Below, piece after piece: positions 24,979 to 34,046 of a stretch of DNA of 64,000 bases (the stretch's first letter is position 1; each line of letters starts with the position of its first letter). The stretch covers positions 1-64,000 of the forward strand of contig NZ_JAEFCD010000003.1 of NCBI RefSeq assembly GCF_016405965.1, written 5' to 3'. A model generated the notes under the pieces. It was not told the DNA's origin. It did no database searches and was given only the letters and a program-made list of their open reading frames with translations. Source of the stretch: Alteromonas sp. IB21. GTDB lineage: Bacteria; Pseudomonadota; Gammaproteobacteria; Enterobacterales; Alteromonadaceae. The position numbers were made by a program, and so were the translations under genes.

Positions 24979-25029
24979 ATTCGTGCTACCTGAAAGCGTC
25001 TAAGACAAGCGCTTTCAGGTAGCACGAAT
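24979..25029. repeat. Perfect 20-bp inverted repeat with 11-base loop between petC and sspA
   Basis: Arms at 24979-24998 and 25010-25029 are exact reverse complements (left arm begins ATTCGTGCTACC and ends GAAAGCG), separated by an 11-base loop. It lies just after the petABC terminator and 58 bp before sspA, and has no T-run of its own. As RNA it would be a very stable hairpin at the start of, or just before, the sspA transcript; as DNA it could be a large dimeric-protein site or an interspersed repeat. The function is unknown. Confidence 0.85.
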
Positions 25030-25087
25030 TAACGTAATAAGCTTACCGTTTGTAAGCATAAACTTGTTTCTCGACGGAGGAAATTGA

Positions 25088-25720
25088 ATGGCCGTAGCCG
25101 CGAATAAACGTTCTATTATGACGTTGTTCTCTGACACAATTGATATTTACAGCCACCAGGCACGTATTGTGTTGGCAGAAAAAGGTGTGGGTGTTGAAAT
25201 CAGCTTCACAGATCCTAGCAACCTGTCTGAAGATCTGTTGGAGCTAAACCCTTACGGTACTGTTCCAACCCTAGTTGACCGTGAACTTGTACTTTATAAG
25301 TCTCACATCATCATGGAATACCTTGATGAGCGCTTTCCACATCCACCTCTAATGCCTGTTTATCCTGTATCACGCGGTCAAAGCCGTCTGATGATGCACC
25401 GCATTGAGCAAGACTGGTACTCACTGGCTGCGCGCATTTTCCGTGGTGAGGGTGATGTTGAGGCAGCACGAAATGAACTGCGTGAAGCATTGTTATCACT
25501 AGCACCTGTGTTTGGTGAAATGCCTTACTTCATGAGCGAAGAGTTTAGTTTAGTCGACTGCTACCTTGCTCCGCTACTATGGCGTTTACCAGCACTTGGT
25601 ATCGAGCTTAACGGTGCAGGCAGCAAAGAAATTAACGCTTATATGAATCGCATTTTCTCTCGCAGTTCGTTTAAAGCGTCTTTGACTGACCAAGAGCGTG
25701 AGATCCACAACCCGCTATGA
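25088..25720 (+). CDS. sspA: Stringent starvation protein A (GST-fold RNA polymerase-associated regulator)
   Basis: SspA binds RNA polymerase and changes promoter choice in starvation and acid stress. The 210-residue protein has a GST-like N-terminal thioredoxin fold (MTLFSDTIDIYSHQARIVLAEKGV; NPYGTVPTLVDRELVLYKSHIIMEYLDERFPHPPL as landmarks) and a helical C-terminal domain. It is not expected to have GST activity. The ATG at 25088 is preceded by a strong GGAGG. It is followed, with a 4-bp overlap, by sspB, as in other gammaproteobacteria. Confidence 0.95.
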   Translation: MAVAANKRSIMTLFSDTIDIYSHQARIVLAEKGVGVEISFTDPSNLSEDLLELNPYGTVPTLVDRELVLYKSHIIMEYLDERFPHPPLMPVYPVSRGQSRLMMHRIEQDWYSLAARIFRGEGDVEAARNELREALLSLAPVFGEMPYFMSEEFSLVDCYLAPLLWRLPALGIELNGAGSKEINAYMNRIFSRSSFKASLTDQEREIHNPL

Positions 25721-26193
25721 CATCTATGACGTCAAACCAGCCCTATTTGCTTAGGGCGTTTTATGAGTGGATTGTTGATAACGACTTAACGCCTTACATT
25801 GTTGTCGATGCAACCAATGAGCTTGTAGAAGTACCACAAGAGTTCGTTAAAGATGGTCAAATCGTTTTGAATGTATCGCCAAGTGCGTGTGTGAATTTCT
25901 CGCTTGATGTGGAAGGTTTGTCATTTCAAGCGCGATTTGGTGGACAACCACGTCGTTTAAGCATGCCCTGCGAAGCGGTAATGGCGATATATGCTCGTGA
26001 GAATGGTGCCGGAACTGTGTTTGCCACAGAAGAGGATATCGCGCGTGCACAAGAGGAGCGTCAGCAGCAGGAGTCTGATGCACCACAGCCTCAAAGTGGC
26101 CCTACGTCACTTGAAGACGCAGATGCAGCAGACAAAGCAGATGCACCCGTGCCACCTAAAAAAGGTAAGCCTACCCTTAAGGTGATCAAATAA
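25717..26193 (+). CDS. sspB: ClpXP protease specificity-enhancing factor SspB
   Basis: SspB is an adaptor that binds ssrA-tagged proteins and delivers them to ClpXP. The 158-residue product has the folded substrate-binding domain (PYLLRAFYEWIVDNDLTPYI at the start; FGGQPRRLSMPCEAVMAIYARENG further in), an acidic, Gln/Asp-rich flexible linker (about 105-145), and the C-terminal ClpX-binding tail GKPTLKVIK. Translation is coupled to sspA by a 4-bp overlap. Confidence 0.95.
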   Translation: MTSMTSNQPYLLRAFYEWIVDNDLTPYIVVDATNELVEVPQEFVKDGQIVLNVSPSACVNFSLDVEGLSFQARFGGQPRRLSMPCEAVMAIYARENGAGTVFATEEDIARAQEERQQQESDAPQPQSGPTSLEDADAADKADAPVPPKKGKPTLKVIK

Positions 26194-26204
26194 ATCGATG
26201 TAGT

Positions 26205-26231
26205 CTGGTTTCAACATTATGTTGAAGCCAG
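26205..26231. terminator. Hairpin after sspB, possible terminator
   Basis: CTGGTTTCAAC pairs with GTTGAAGCCAG (eleven pairs, one G-U) around ATTAT, 11 bp after the sspB stop. No continuous T-run follows, so it may be an RNA-stabilising hairpin or a weak terminator. Confidence 0.45.
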
Positions 26232-26354
26232 CTCATTGCATCGTTACTTTTCTGTTTCGCAATGTCTATCTATAGAAAAGCACCCATAGCACGTAGTGCG
26301 AGGGCGCCCTTGTCATACACAAATGTCGTAATCTGCTAAGCAAACTAATGACAC

Positions 26355-27194
26355 TTAGCGTGTTCGCGTGATCACAACTCTGCTTGTCGGAAAATCAAAG
26401 CGATGCCCTTCAGTTAATACCGAAGTCGTTAAACCTTCACGGCTGGGATCGGTTGCATTAGCATTGGTAGTAACACCTGTATGCAAACGCACAACATCCG
26501 CTAAATCGTCTCTTACTGGATCATAACCCGCAGCCTCGCCGCCGCCACCTGCTGCACCCGCTGCTGGCCCAGGCATGGTTGCTGCGGTTTCAGTATTTGC
26601 CTCTGTTCCAGCGTCCCATGTTACTGTCATAAAGGTTTTACTGTCACCCACCGACATATTGCTAACATCGGCTGCATTTAGCCCTGTGAAGGCATCGTTG
26701 GTGTTTACCAGCATTGTGGTTACCGTTAAACGTAAATCGTCAGCATCGAGTTCAGGAACCACCAAGGTGAACATGTCACTACTCGTTTTAGGTCCTAAAA
26801 TTCCACCCGAGTTCTGCGCATCTAAGAAGTCGGTAGAGTCCATCGCCTCTTCAATCACCATAGCTGGGTTACCGCCTTCGGCCATGACTTCTATGCCCAT
26901 GCTCGCAGCTTCGCCCTCTGCAAAAGCGTGGTAGCCTGATTCATGAAGAACAATGGCTGCTGGGGCAAACGGCTGTGCATAGGTAAGATTGGTAATTTGG
27001 ACGGTATATACTGCGGAATTACCGTTAACACCGTCTTGGCCATCTGCGCCGTCTTGTCCATCTGTGCCATCGACACCCGTTTCGCCTTGCGGACCAGCAG
27101 GCCCTTGGGGTCCTGTATCGCCATCATCGCCACACGCACTGACTAGTGCAGAGAGGATTAGCAGCGTACTGAGTTTTACAATTGGATTTTTCAT
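26355..27194 (-). CDS. Spondin_N-type lipoprotein with collagen-like Gly-X-Y stalk
   Basis: A 279-residue exported protein. The lipobox LVSAC places the acylated cysteine at residue 21. Twelve consecutive Gly-X-Y triplets follow (residues 25-60, GDT-GPQ-GPA...). The rest (about 62-279) resembles bacterial spondin_N-domain proteins, with YTVQITNLTYAQPFAP at its start and the conserved LVNTNDAFTGLNA (about 162-174), and a Gly/Ala-rich loop near 215-225. It is predicted to sit on the outer or inner membrane surface on a collagen-like stalk. It is 11 bp downstream of a second spondin_N protein, so the two are an operon. Function unknown; eukaryotic spondin_N domains mediate matrix binding. Confidence 0.8.
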   Translation of the reverse strand: MKNPIVKLSTLLILSALVSACGDDGDTGPQGPAGPQGETGVDGTDGQDGADGQDGVNGNSAVYTVQITNLTYAQPFAPAAIVLHESGYHAFAEGEAASMGIEVMAEGGNPAMVIEEAMDSTDFLDAQNSGGILGPKTSSDMFTLVVPELDADDLRLTVTTMLVNTNDAFTGLNAADVSNMSVGDSKTFMTVTWDAGTEANTETAATMPGPAAGAAGGGGEAAGYDPVRDDLADVVRLHTGVTTNANATDPSREGLTTSVLTEGHRFDFPTSRVVITRTR

Positions 27195-27205
27195 TCTAAC
27201 GCTCC

Positions 27206-28021
27206 TTACGACGCAGGAACCGTAATAACAACACGTGCAACAGGGTTCAACCAGCGGTGTACCGTAGAATCAAGGTCGCTAGCGCCGCCAGCGTTATCAG
27301 TATCACCTAGCGCGTTTCTGTGAATATGAACCGGGCCGTCTTCACCATCTTCAACTTCCCCGTTAACAACTTGTGCACCTACACCTGTACCACCGGTACC
27401 CAAATCAACAATACGAGTTGGGGCACCACCACCAGCTACTCCAGGTAGACCATAGCCACCTAACGCGTTGCCTGTACCCGCTTCAACTACATCAGTGCGT
27501 GCACTGTTCAACTCATCATTTAACTCTGTACCTGCATCATAGGCATTAAGATAGTAAGTATAAGTGCCAGGCTCTGTGGGGATTTCTATACTATCCATAC
27601 CAACAAATGCATCGTTAGTTGGGATCAACATCGCCAATAACGAAAGGTATGGCTTGTCCATAGTATCGAACGGATAGCTAAGTGTCGCACTAGGCGCAAG
27701 AAGACCACCAAAACGGTGCCATGTATTAGAGCCATTATCCGTGTCTACAGGGCCAAGAAGCGCTTCAAAGTTAGCGCCACTTGAATCTGCATTTTGTTCA
27801 TCGTCGATAACGCCGGCCTCTGCAAGCCACGCTAATGCAGTTGATGCAGGCTGACCCACTTCAAACGCATCTACCGTGTCGTCATGGGCAATAACCAGAC
27901 GAGGGGTAAAACTTTGTGCCTGCGTTAAATTGGTAATTTCAACATCGACAGTCACTGCGTGGCTGAATGAAGCCGCGGCTAACGACAGCAGGGTAGCGCT
28001 AGCAAGTTTGGTGAATTTCAT
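27206..28021 (-). CDS. Secreted spondin_N-domain protein
   Basis: A 271-residue protein with a Sec signal peptide (MKFTKLASATLLSLAAASFSHA) followed directly by a spondin_N-type domain: VDVEITNLTQAQSFTPRLVIAHD, then LLAMLIPTNDAFVGMDS (the PTNDAF motif shared with the neighbouring lipoprotein) and a C-terminal HRWLNPVARVVITVPAS. There is no lipobox or anchor, so it is periplasmic or secreted. The similarity of the two proteins suggests tandem duplication, with the lipoprotein gaining a stalk. It is divergent from the degenerate-receiver regulator at 28229, with 207 bp between them. Confidence 0.8.
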   Translation of the reverse strand: MKFTKLASATLLSLAAASFSHAVTVDVEITNLTQAQSFTPRLVIAHDDTVDAFEVGQPASTALAWLAEAGVIDDEQNADSSGANFEALLGPVDTDNGSNTWHRFGGLLAPSATLSYPFDTMDKPYLSLLAMLIPTNDAFVGMDSIEIPTEPGTYTYYLNAYDAGTELNDELNSARTDVVEAGTGNALGGYGLPGVAGGGAPTRIVDLGTGGTGVGAQVVNGEVEDGEDGPVHIHRNALGDTDNAGGASDLDSTVHRWLNPVARVVITVPAS

Positions 28022-28228
28022 TTTTTTGTCCTTGTTTTGACTTAAAAGCGCATAGAATGTAGGTCAGCAAAATGCGCAATTCATCACAGAAGTATTACAA
28101 AAAGGACACAGATATCTGTCGTCTTAAAAACGAAGTACTAAAGTAGAATGAACAATTTTTTAATAGAAAGTGGAATAATTTTAAGCAACCTCCGGTCTTG
28201 ATTATTAAGGGCAAAATAGGAGCTAGCT

Positions 28229-28966
28229 ATGATCCTTGTAATCTATAGTGACAATCAGTTTCAGCAAATCATTACGCAAAGCTTGAGCAAGCACGGATTC
28301 TTGCATGACGTGGTTTCAAATTATCAAGCTGCACTGTCATTACTTGATGCTCAGCACTATTCACTCGTCATCGCACAGTCCCACGCGCAACAGTCTTGCT
28401 TAGACCGTATTGAACGTTTGGTATTACAAAACCCAGACAGTTGGATTATGGCCGTTGACGGTCAGCAAGTAACTAACGTGAGTGCTGATGAAGCGGATTA
28501 TTTTGAAGTGGGCGTCGATGATTACCTTGGAGGCGCATTCAACGAGCGTGTGTTTGTTGCTCGAATTCGTTCGCATATGAGAAGGAGTATGCCAAGCCTT
28601 GACACAAGCCTTCAAAAAAACGCTGACAACAGCATTCAAGCTGGGCCCTTTAAAGTTGATTTACGCTATCACAGCGTTACGTTAAACGGACAAGCCCTAT
28701 CGTTAACTGCTAGAGAGTTTACCCTTATTAACTACTTCTGCCGTCACCCAAATCAGGTTTTTTCGCGCAATCAGTTATTGAGTGACGTATGGGGATATAA
28801 CCATGAAGGGTATGAGCATACCGTTAACACCCACATCAATCGATTGCGTAATAAGTTAGATAATGTAGCTAGTATAGATAACGGTGCACAGCTTGTTGAA
28901 ACCGTGTGGGGTGTAGGATACAAGTTAAATTTAACCGGCTACGTCGACAAAGCACTCAGTGCGTAA
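28229..28966 (+). CDS. OmpR-family regulator with a degenerate, non-phosphorylatable receiver
   Basis: A 245-residue protein with a receiver-like fold and an intact OmpR-type winged helix (LTAREFTLINYFCRHPNQVFSR at about 159-180; HTVNTHINRLRNKL; ETVWGVGYKL). The receiver has lost all signalling residues: the acidic pocket is Ser7-Asp8, the phosphoacceptor position is Gln50 (VIAQS), the Thr position is Ala75 and the KPF motif is GAF (102-104). Only the structural DDYL at 97-100 remains. It has no adjacent kinase. It should act independently of phosphorylation, probably on the divergent spondin_N genes. The start ATG has a good AGGAG upstream. Confidence 0.86.
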   Translation: MILVIYSDNQFQQIITQSLSKHGFLHDVVSNYQAALSLLDAQHYSLVIAQSHAQQSCLDRIERLVLQNPDSWIMAVDGQQVTNVSADEADYFEVGVDDYLGGAFNERVFVARIRSHMRRSMPSLDTSLQKNADNSIQAGPFKVDLRYHSVTLNGQALSLTAREFTLINYFCRHPNQVFSRNQLLSDVWGYNHEGYEHTVNTHINRLRNKLDNVASIDNGAQLVETVWGVGYKLNLTGYVDKALSA

Positions 28967-28985
28967 ATTGTATTTCGCTGAAAGG

Positions 28986-30344
28986 TTAGATAAGGAAAAG
29001 GGTAGCGGTACCCAAGAAGGCAAAAATACCTACAACATCAGTGATGGTAGTCAGGATTACGCTACCTGCTAATGCAGGATCTATTTTTAAGCGTTTCATG
29101 ATCATAGGTAGGGTCGCACCCGCCAAAGCAGCCGCAATCATGTTCACCATCATAGCAAAGGCAATAATAACACCTAGCATGTAGTCTTGTTTCCATAGCG
29201 CAATAACAGAGGCAATCAGCACCGCCCAGATTGCACCGTTTAAGAAGCCGATGGATATTTCTTTGCTTATCAACCACCGAGAGTTGTTGGCGTTAACGTG
29301 GCCCAAAGCCATACCACGAATGACAAGGGTTAACGTTTGATTACCGGCTACGCCTCCCATGCTTGGTACTATGGTGTTTAAGATTGCTAGTACAGCCATT
29401 TGGCTAAGTGTGGCCTCAAATAAATCGCTGACCATTGCAGCCATAAGTGCTGTAACTAAGTTAACGGCGAGCCACACTGAACGACGTTTTGTACTTTGCA
29501 TAACCGGAGCGAAAGTATCTTCATCGTCATCTAAACCCGCCATACTCATCATTGAGTGTTCGGCATCTTCACGAATAATATCTACCACGTCATCGATGGT
29601 AATTCGCCCGACAAGGCGATTTTTTTCGTCTACGACAGGGGCTGATAGCCAGTTATAGCGCTCAAATAAACTCGCGACTTCATCATCTGGCATGTTTACC
29701 GGAATGGCTTCTGATTCCTCATCCATCACATCGGAAACTTTGTCATCCGTGTCAGCTGTGAGCAAGCGGGCGACAGGAATAATACCTACTAAATTATCCG
29801 TTCTATTAACCACATAGAAAGTATCTGTGTTTTCCGGAAGTTCGCCCTTTAAGCGGATATAGCGTAGGACAACATCAATCGTGACATCAGGACGCAAGGT
29901 AATGGTATCCGTGTTCATGATGAAGCCAGCGGTTTCTTCACCATAAGACAGCGCTTGCTCTGCGCGTAATCTGTCTTGTGCATCCATTGAATCGAGAATG
30001 TCGGCAAGTACAGGCTCAGGAAGGCTGCTTAGCGTTTCGGCTAAGTCATCGGTGTCCATCTCCTCAAGTGCGTCCACCACGTTGGCCGGAAGCATCTTGG
30101 AAATGATACCATTTCGAACATCGTCAGAAAGTTCTTCTAAAATATCGCCATGGAAGTCGCTATCAATCAACTCCCAAAGCTCGTCACGGGTTCTGCTGGG
30201 GCTCGACTCAAGTATATGGGCAACATCAGATGGGGGTAATTCGAGCAGAAGCTTACGTACAGATACAAATTGCCCGTTAACTAACGCAGCGTTGAGTGCG
30301 CGTAGCTGAGTTTGTACGTATTTAGAAACAAGCGCTTCTGCCAT
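28986..30344 (-). CDS. mgtE: Magnesium transporter MgtE
   Basis: MgtE is a dimeric, Mg2+-gated Mg2+ channel. The 452-residue protein has the N domain (about 10-130), two CBS domains (MNTDTITLRPDVTIDVVL; VDEKNRLVGRITIDDVVDII) and a C-terminal five-helix pore domain (about 285-452, with LAILNTIVPSMGGVAGNQTLT and AGATLPMIMKRLKIDPAL). It follows npr in the same direction, 166 bp downstream; that gap contains a 12-bp palindrome (GGCGTTAACGCC, 30382-30393) but no M-box-like structure that I can recognise. Confidence 0.95.
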   Translation of the reverse strand: MAEALVSKYVQTQLRALNAALVNGQFVSVRKLLLELPPSDVAHILESSPSRTRDELWELIDSDFHGDILEELSDDVRNGIISKMLPANVVDALEEMDTDDLAETLSSLPEPVLADILDSMDAQDRLRAEQALSYGEETAGFIMNTDTITLRPDVTIDVVLRYIRLKGELPENTDTFYVVNRTDNLVGIIPVARLLTADTDDKVSDVMDEESEAIPVNMPDDEVASLFERYNWLSAPVVDEKNRLVGRITIDDVVDIIREDAEHSMMSMAGLDDDEDTFAPVMQSTKRRSVWLAVNLVTALMAAMVSDLFEATLSQMAVLAILNTIVPSMGGVAGNQTLTLVIRGMALGHVNANNSRWLISKEISIGFLNGAIWAVLIASVIALWKQDYMLGVIIAFAMMVNMIAAALAGATLPMIMKRLKIDPALAGSVILTTITDVVGIFAFLGTATLFLI

Positions 30345-30510
30345 AAGGCGTCATTCCTACAGGGTGAAAATAAACGGTGACGGCGTTAACGCCTAAGTGG
30401 CCGTAGAATATCGCAATTATAATGATCCTGTCATGACAATTGCGTAGCTTTTGCACAAGATTTGAAAAATACTAGACTGAAAGTATGTTAAATAACCAAT
30501 TGGACGTGAA

Positions 30511-30783
30511 CTACTCGTCTTCGTTAAACCTGCCTTCTATTAATTGCTCAATCGCAGCAAGCGCGTCTGCGGCATCAACACCGTCAACAACGACATCAAC
30601 TTGCTCCCCTTGATGACTTTCAAGCATCATTAACCCTAGAACACTGCTTGCGTCAGCCTCCTTGTCCCCTTTTTTTAAAATAATCTTGGCATCAAATTGA
30701 TTTGCCAGTTTAACAAGCTGCGTTGCGGCCCTGGCATGCAGACCCAGTTTGTTAACAATCGTGAGCGTTTTTTTAATCGTCAT
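30511..30783 (-). CDS. npr: Nitrogen-related HPr-like phosphocarrier NPr
   Basis: NPr carries phosphate from EI-Ntr to EIIA-Ntr in the regulatory PTS-Ntr. The 90-residue protein has the HPr fold with His16 (NKLGLHARAA) and the regulatory-serine region around ASSVLGLMML. I start at the ATG at 30783, two bases after the rapZ stop; a longer in-frame reading would run back into rapZ and is not supported. Order ptsN-rapZ-npr is as in E. coli. Confidence 0.94.
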   Translation of the reverse strand: MTIKKTLTIVNKLGLHARAATQLVKLANQFDAKIILKKGDKEADASSVLGLMMLESHQGEQVDVVVDGVDAADALAAIEQLIEGRFNEDE

Positions 30784-30785
30784 TA

Positions 30786-31628
30786 CTAGTTTAACTCTCG
30801 ATGGCGAATTTGAACATCGGGATGAATTTCGCCGAAGGTTTTCGATAATGCCTGAGCGATGTATACCGAGCGATGCTGCCCGCCTGTACACCCTATTGCG
30901 ACGGTAACATAGCTTCGGTTGTTGCGTTCTAAATGAGGCAGCCATGTGGTTATCAGGTTTTGAATTTGCCAAATGAACTTTGTAACAACGGGTTGTGAGC
31001 CTAAGAAGACTTCTACAGGTGCATCAAGGCCCGTAAGGTGTTTAAGGTCGGGCTCCCAATGAGGATTTGGCAAAAAGCGCGCGTCAAACACATAGTCGGC
31101 GTCCTTTGGAATACCGTGTTTGAAGCCAAATGACTCAAATACCAACACAAGGCGAGAGCTTTTTTTGCCAAGTATACGCTCTCGGATTAACTCAGCGAGT
31201 TGATGTATTGTTAACTTATCGGTATCTAAATACAGGTCGGCTCTTTCTACAATAGGGGCAAGTAGTGCGGATTCGGCTTTAATTGCTTCAAAAAGTGATT
31301 TGTTAAGTTTAGCAAGAGGGTGAAGACGACGGGTTTCGCTAAAACGTTTTACCAGTACGTCGTCACTTGCGTCTATGTAAACAATAGTCATCGACCACGA
31401 TGAGGGCAGGTAGTCAAGTATCTCGACTAAGTCATCAGGGTTCTTAGGTAAATTTCTGACATCAATACTCACCGCAACCTGATCATATTCATCAACTACC
31501 GTATGAGTGAGAGTAGGGAGCAAATTAACCGGAATGTTGTCAACACAGTAATAGCCTAAATCTTCAAGTGCACGCAGCGCCACAGATTTACCAGAACCCG
31601 AACGACCACTGATTATAATCAGCTTCAC
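30786..31628 (-). CDS. rapZ: RNase adapter protein RapZ
   Basis: RapZ binds glucosamine-6-phosphate and, in enterobacteria, guides RNase E to the GlmZ sRNA. The 280-residue product has the Walker A motif GRSGSGKS (8-15), the DVRNLP region and the C-terminal GCTGGQHRSVYIAQAL segment with RHRELN at the end. Whether GlmZ/GlmY exist in this organism is unknown from the window. It lies 88 bp downstream of ptsN. Confidence 0.95.
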   Translation of the reverse strand: MKLIIISGRSGSGKSVALRALEDLGYYCVDNIPVNLLPTLTHTVVDEYDQVAVSIDVRNLPKNPDDLVEILDYLPSSWSMTIVYIDASDDVLVKRFSETRRLHPLAKLNKSLFEAIKAESALLAPIVERADLYLDTDKLTIHQLAELIRERILGKKSSRLVLVFESFGFKHGIPKDADYVFDARFLPNPHWEPDLKHLTGLDAPVEVFLGSQPVVTKFIWQIQNLITTWLPHLERNNRSYVTVAIGCTGGQHRSVYIAQALSKTFGEIHPDVQIRHRELN

Positions 31629-31716
31629 CTCATATCTCCCTTATAAACTGGTTTAATCTTATTCGCGTTGACGATCAAAATAACGAAGTCACCTAAGAGT
31701 GACTAAGCATAAAACA

Positions 31717-32160
31717 TTAGCATAATGCGGAAAGTATCTCGTCGCTCGTAGACGCGCGGCGTATCGCTTTTATCGTCTCTTTGTCACTTAATTTACCGGC
31801 TACGGTTGCTAATGTTTGTAAATGTCCCTCGGTTTGCTCTTCAGGGACCAGCAAAGCAAAAAATATATCTACCGGCTTTTCATCTAAAGCATCAAAATCT
31901 ATTGCTGGTGTGCATGTAACAATAATCGCGATTACTTTTTCAAGATTCGCCAAACGTCCGTGAGGCAAGGCAATACCGTTACCGATACCTGTACTTCCCA
32001 TCCGCTCTCGAGACATTAAGCTACTTAGGACCGTCGCCGAGTCGATGTTCTCATTATTTTTGGCGGCAATATCTGCGATTATCTCAAGAATTCGTTTTTT
32101 ACTATTACACTGAACCGCACATTCAGTGCGGTCCAGACTTACGATGGCTTGTATGTCCAT
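31717..32160 (-). CDS. ptsN: PTS-Ntr EIIA component PtsN
   Basis: EIIA-Ntr, the final phosphoacceptor of the regulatory PTS-Ntr, which controls K+ homeostasis and envelope stress responses in other gammaproteobacteria. The 147-residue protein has the active-site His67 in GIGNGIALPHGRL. It is 13 bp downstream of hpf within the rpoN operon. Confidence 0.95.
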   Translation of the reverse strand: MDIQAIVSLDRTECAVQCNSKKRILEIIADIAAKNNENIDSATVLSSLMSRERMGSTGIGNGIALPHGRLANLEKVIAIIVTCTPAIDFDALDEKPVDIFFALLVPEEQTEGHLQTLATVAGKLSDKETIKAIRRASTSDEILSALC

Positions 32161-32173
32161 GCTTAATTAACTA

Positions 32174-32461
32174 CTAATGTTTTTTCAGTTTTTCCTTATG
32201 CTTGATTACCTGCCGGTCGAGTTTATCAACCATGCTGTCAATCGCCGCATACATGTCGGTGTTTTCTGAGGATGCGAATACTTCTGCGCCACTTAAATGA
32301 ACAGTCGCTTCGGCTTTTTGATTTAATTTTTCAACGTTCAGGATGACATGCACATTAGAAATGTGATCAAAGTGACGTTCAAGTTTGCTGAACTTCGTAT
32401 CGACATAATTACGCAAAGAGTCGGTGATTTCGACATGATGACCAGTAAGGTTGATTTGCAT
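32174..32461 (-). CDS. hpf: Ribosome hibernation promoting factor (short HPF)
   Basis: The 95-residue protein is the short-form HPF that binds the 30S decoding centre and stabilises inactive 100S ribosomes. It opens MQINLTGHHVEITDSLRNYV and contains the conserved KLERHFDHISNVHVIL segment and a basic C-terminus. It lacks the dimerisation extension of long HPF, as in E. coli. It follows rpoN by 30 bp. Confidence 0.95.
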   Translation of the reverse strand: MQINLTGHHVEITDSLRNYVDTKFSKLERHFDHISNVHVILNVEKLNQKAEATVHLSGAEVFASSENTDMYAAIDSMVDKLDRQVIKHKEKLKKH

Positions 32462-32491
32462 ATTTCGTCTTCCTTATATAATAGAGCCCGT

Positions 32492-33973
32492 TTAAATAAG
32501 GCTTTTGCGTTGGTTCGACGGCGGGATCGATAACGATTCCCGGTATTTTGCTATTGTCCGCCGAGCGACTTTTATACCTTGCTCGGCCAACAATGAAGCA
32601 ATCTTGCTATCACTTAGCGGCTTGCTCACATTTTCAGCGGCCACCAGCTTTTTGATCAATGCTCGAATTGCGGTAGATGAACACTCACCACCAGACTCCG
32701 TCGCTACATGGCTTGAAAAGAAATATTTCAGTTCAAAAATTCCACGTGGCGTGTGCATGTATTTTTGCGTCGTCACACGAGAAATAGTCGATTCGTGCAT
32801 ATCTACCATTTCTGCGACATCGTTTAGCACCATTGGTTTCATCATTTCCGGGCCGTGCTCGAAAAAGCCCATTTGCTGCTGCACAATACAATTGGCCACC
32901 TTCATCAAGGTTTCATTGCGTGATTCCAGGCTTTTGATAAACCACTTAGCCTCTTGCATATGTGAGCGGATGAATTGAGAGTCGCTACTGTTCTTTGCAC
33001 GGCGACTCATTGCAGCGTACTGCTGGTTAACGCTTAACTTAGGCAGGCTGTCGGGGTTTAACTCTACCACCCAACGGCCGTTCTTTTTGGCTACTGAAAC
33101 GTCAGGAATAACGTATTCAGGCTCTTTAGTAACTAAAGCACTACCTGGGCGAGGATTCAAGGTTTGAAGCAAACGCATGGCCTCACGCAGTTGATCTTCC
33201 TTCAAGCGACTCTTTCGCATTAACGTGCGGTAGTCTTTGCTACTAAGAAGGTCAGAATATTCTTCAATAAGCTGTTTCGCTTCAGCGAGCCACGGTGTGT
33301 CTTCGGAAAATTGGCGAAGCTGAACCATCAAACATTCTTGGGGCGTACGTGAGCCAGAACCAATGGGGTCGAACATTTGAATGCGCTTTAATACACATTC
33401 TACTTCGTCCATTTCAATGGGCTCTTCCAAATCGTCATCGTTCACTGCATCGAGAATTTCTTCAAGAGAGACGGTTAGATAGCCTGATTCATCAATCGAA
33501 TCGATAATGGCGGTTGCAATAGCACGGTCAGTTTCCGAGAAGTGGGTAAGGCGCATCTGCCAAGAAAGGTGTTCTTGGATATCATCAGTGGTTTCGCCTT
33601 GGAAAATTTGCTCATCATCACTTGATGGGCCAGGCGCGGGCGCTGAAGACGCGGAGTAGTATTCGTCCCATGTACTGTCGATCGGCAACTCGTCAGGAAG
33701 ATCGTTTTTCTCTAACGCGTCACCGGCTTCTAAGGTATCGCTAGATGCAGTAGCCGAAGCTTCCGATGCGCCATCATCATTATCGATATTGTTTCTTTCT
33801 AACTGAGGCTCGTCATTACCTTCTTCAACTTCCAACAAAGGGTTAGAGTCGAGCGCCTCTTGAATCTCCTGCTGAAGATCAAGAGTAGAAAGCTGCAGCA
33901 GTTTAATCGCCTGCTGAAGCTGAGGCGTCATGGTAAGTTGTTGGCTAAATTTTAGCTGTAAAGATGGTTTCAT
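32492..33973 (-). CDS. rpoN: RNA polymerase sigma-54 factor RpoN
   Basis: Sigma-54 of 493 residues: the Gln/Leu-rich activator-binding region I ([29 protein letters not shown]), an acidic region II (about 55-125), the core-binding domain, the HTH region around [18 protein letters not shown], and the C-terminal RpoN box [10 protein letters not shown] that contacts the -24 element. It lies 73 bp downstream of lptB and heads the rpoN-hpf-ptsN-rapZ-npr group, as in enterobacteria. Confidence 0.97.
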   Translation of the reverse strand: MKPSLQLKFSQQLTMTPQLQQAIKLLQLSTLDLQQEIQEALDSNPLLEVEEGNDEPQLERNNIDNDDGASEASATASSDTLEAGDALEKNDLPDELPIDSTWDEYYSASSAPAPGPSSDDEQIFQGETTDDIQEHLSWQMRLTHFSETDRAIATAIIDSIDESGYLTVSLEEILDAVNDDDLEEPIEMDEVECVLKRIQMFDPIGSGSRTPQECLMVQLRQFSEDTPWLAEAKQLIEEYSDLLSSKDYRTLMRKSRLKEDQLREAMRLLQTLNPRPGSALVTKEPEYVIPDVSVAKKNGRWVVELNPDSLPKLSVNQQYAAMSRRAKNSSDSQFIRSHMQEAKWFIKSLESRNETLMKVANCIVQQQMGFFEHGPEMMKPMVLNDVAEMVDMHESTISRVTTQKYMHTPRGIFELKYFFSSHVATESGGECSSTAIRALIKKLVAAENVSKPLSDSKIASLLAEQGIKVARRTIAKYRESLSIPPSNQRKSLI

Positions 33974-34046
33974 CTACGTCTTATTTAAATGCTCTAAATT
34001 GAATATACCAGAGCGAAATTGAAAAATGACAATTAGGTTACATTAA

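Noticed and set aside
26989..27225. Plus-strand frame with Pro/Ser/Ala-rich repeats opposite the collagen-like region
   Set aside because: It is the antisense of the Gly-X-Y codons of the lipoprotein and has no independent support.
30345..30510. Possible Mg2+ riboswitch (M-box) upstream of mgtE
   Set aside because: The gap is short and I could not find the conserved M-box elements; only a small palindrome is visible.
30784..30972. Long N-terminal extension for npr reaching back into rapZ
   Set aside because: NPr proteins are about 90 residues; the ATG at 30783 is two bases after the rapZ stop and starts exactly at the family N-terminus.
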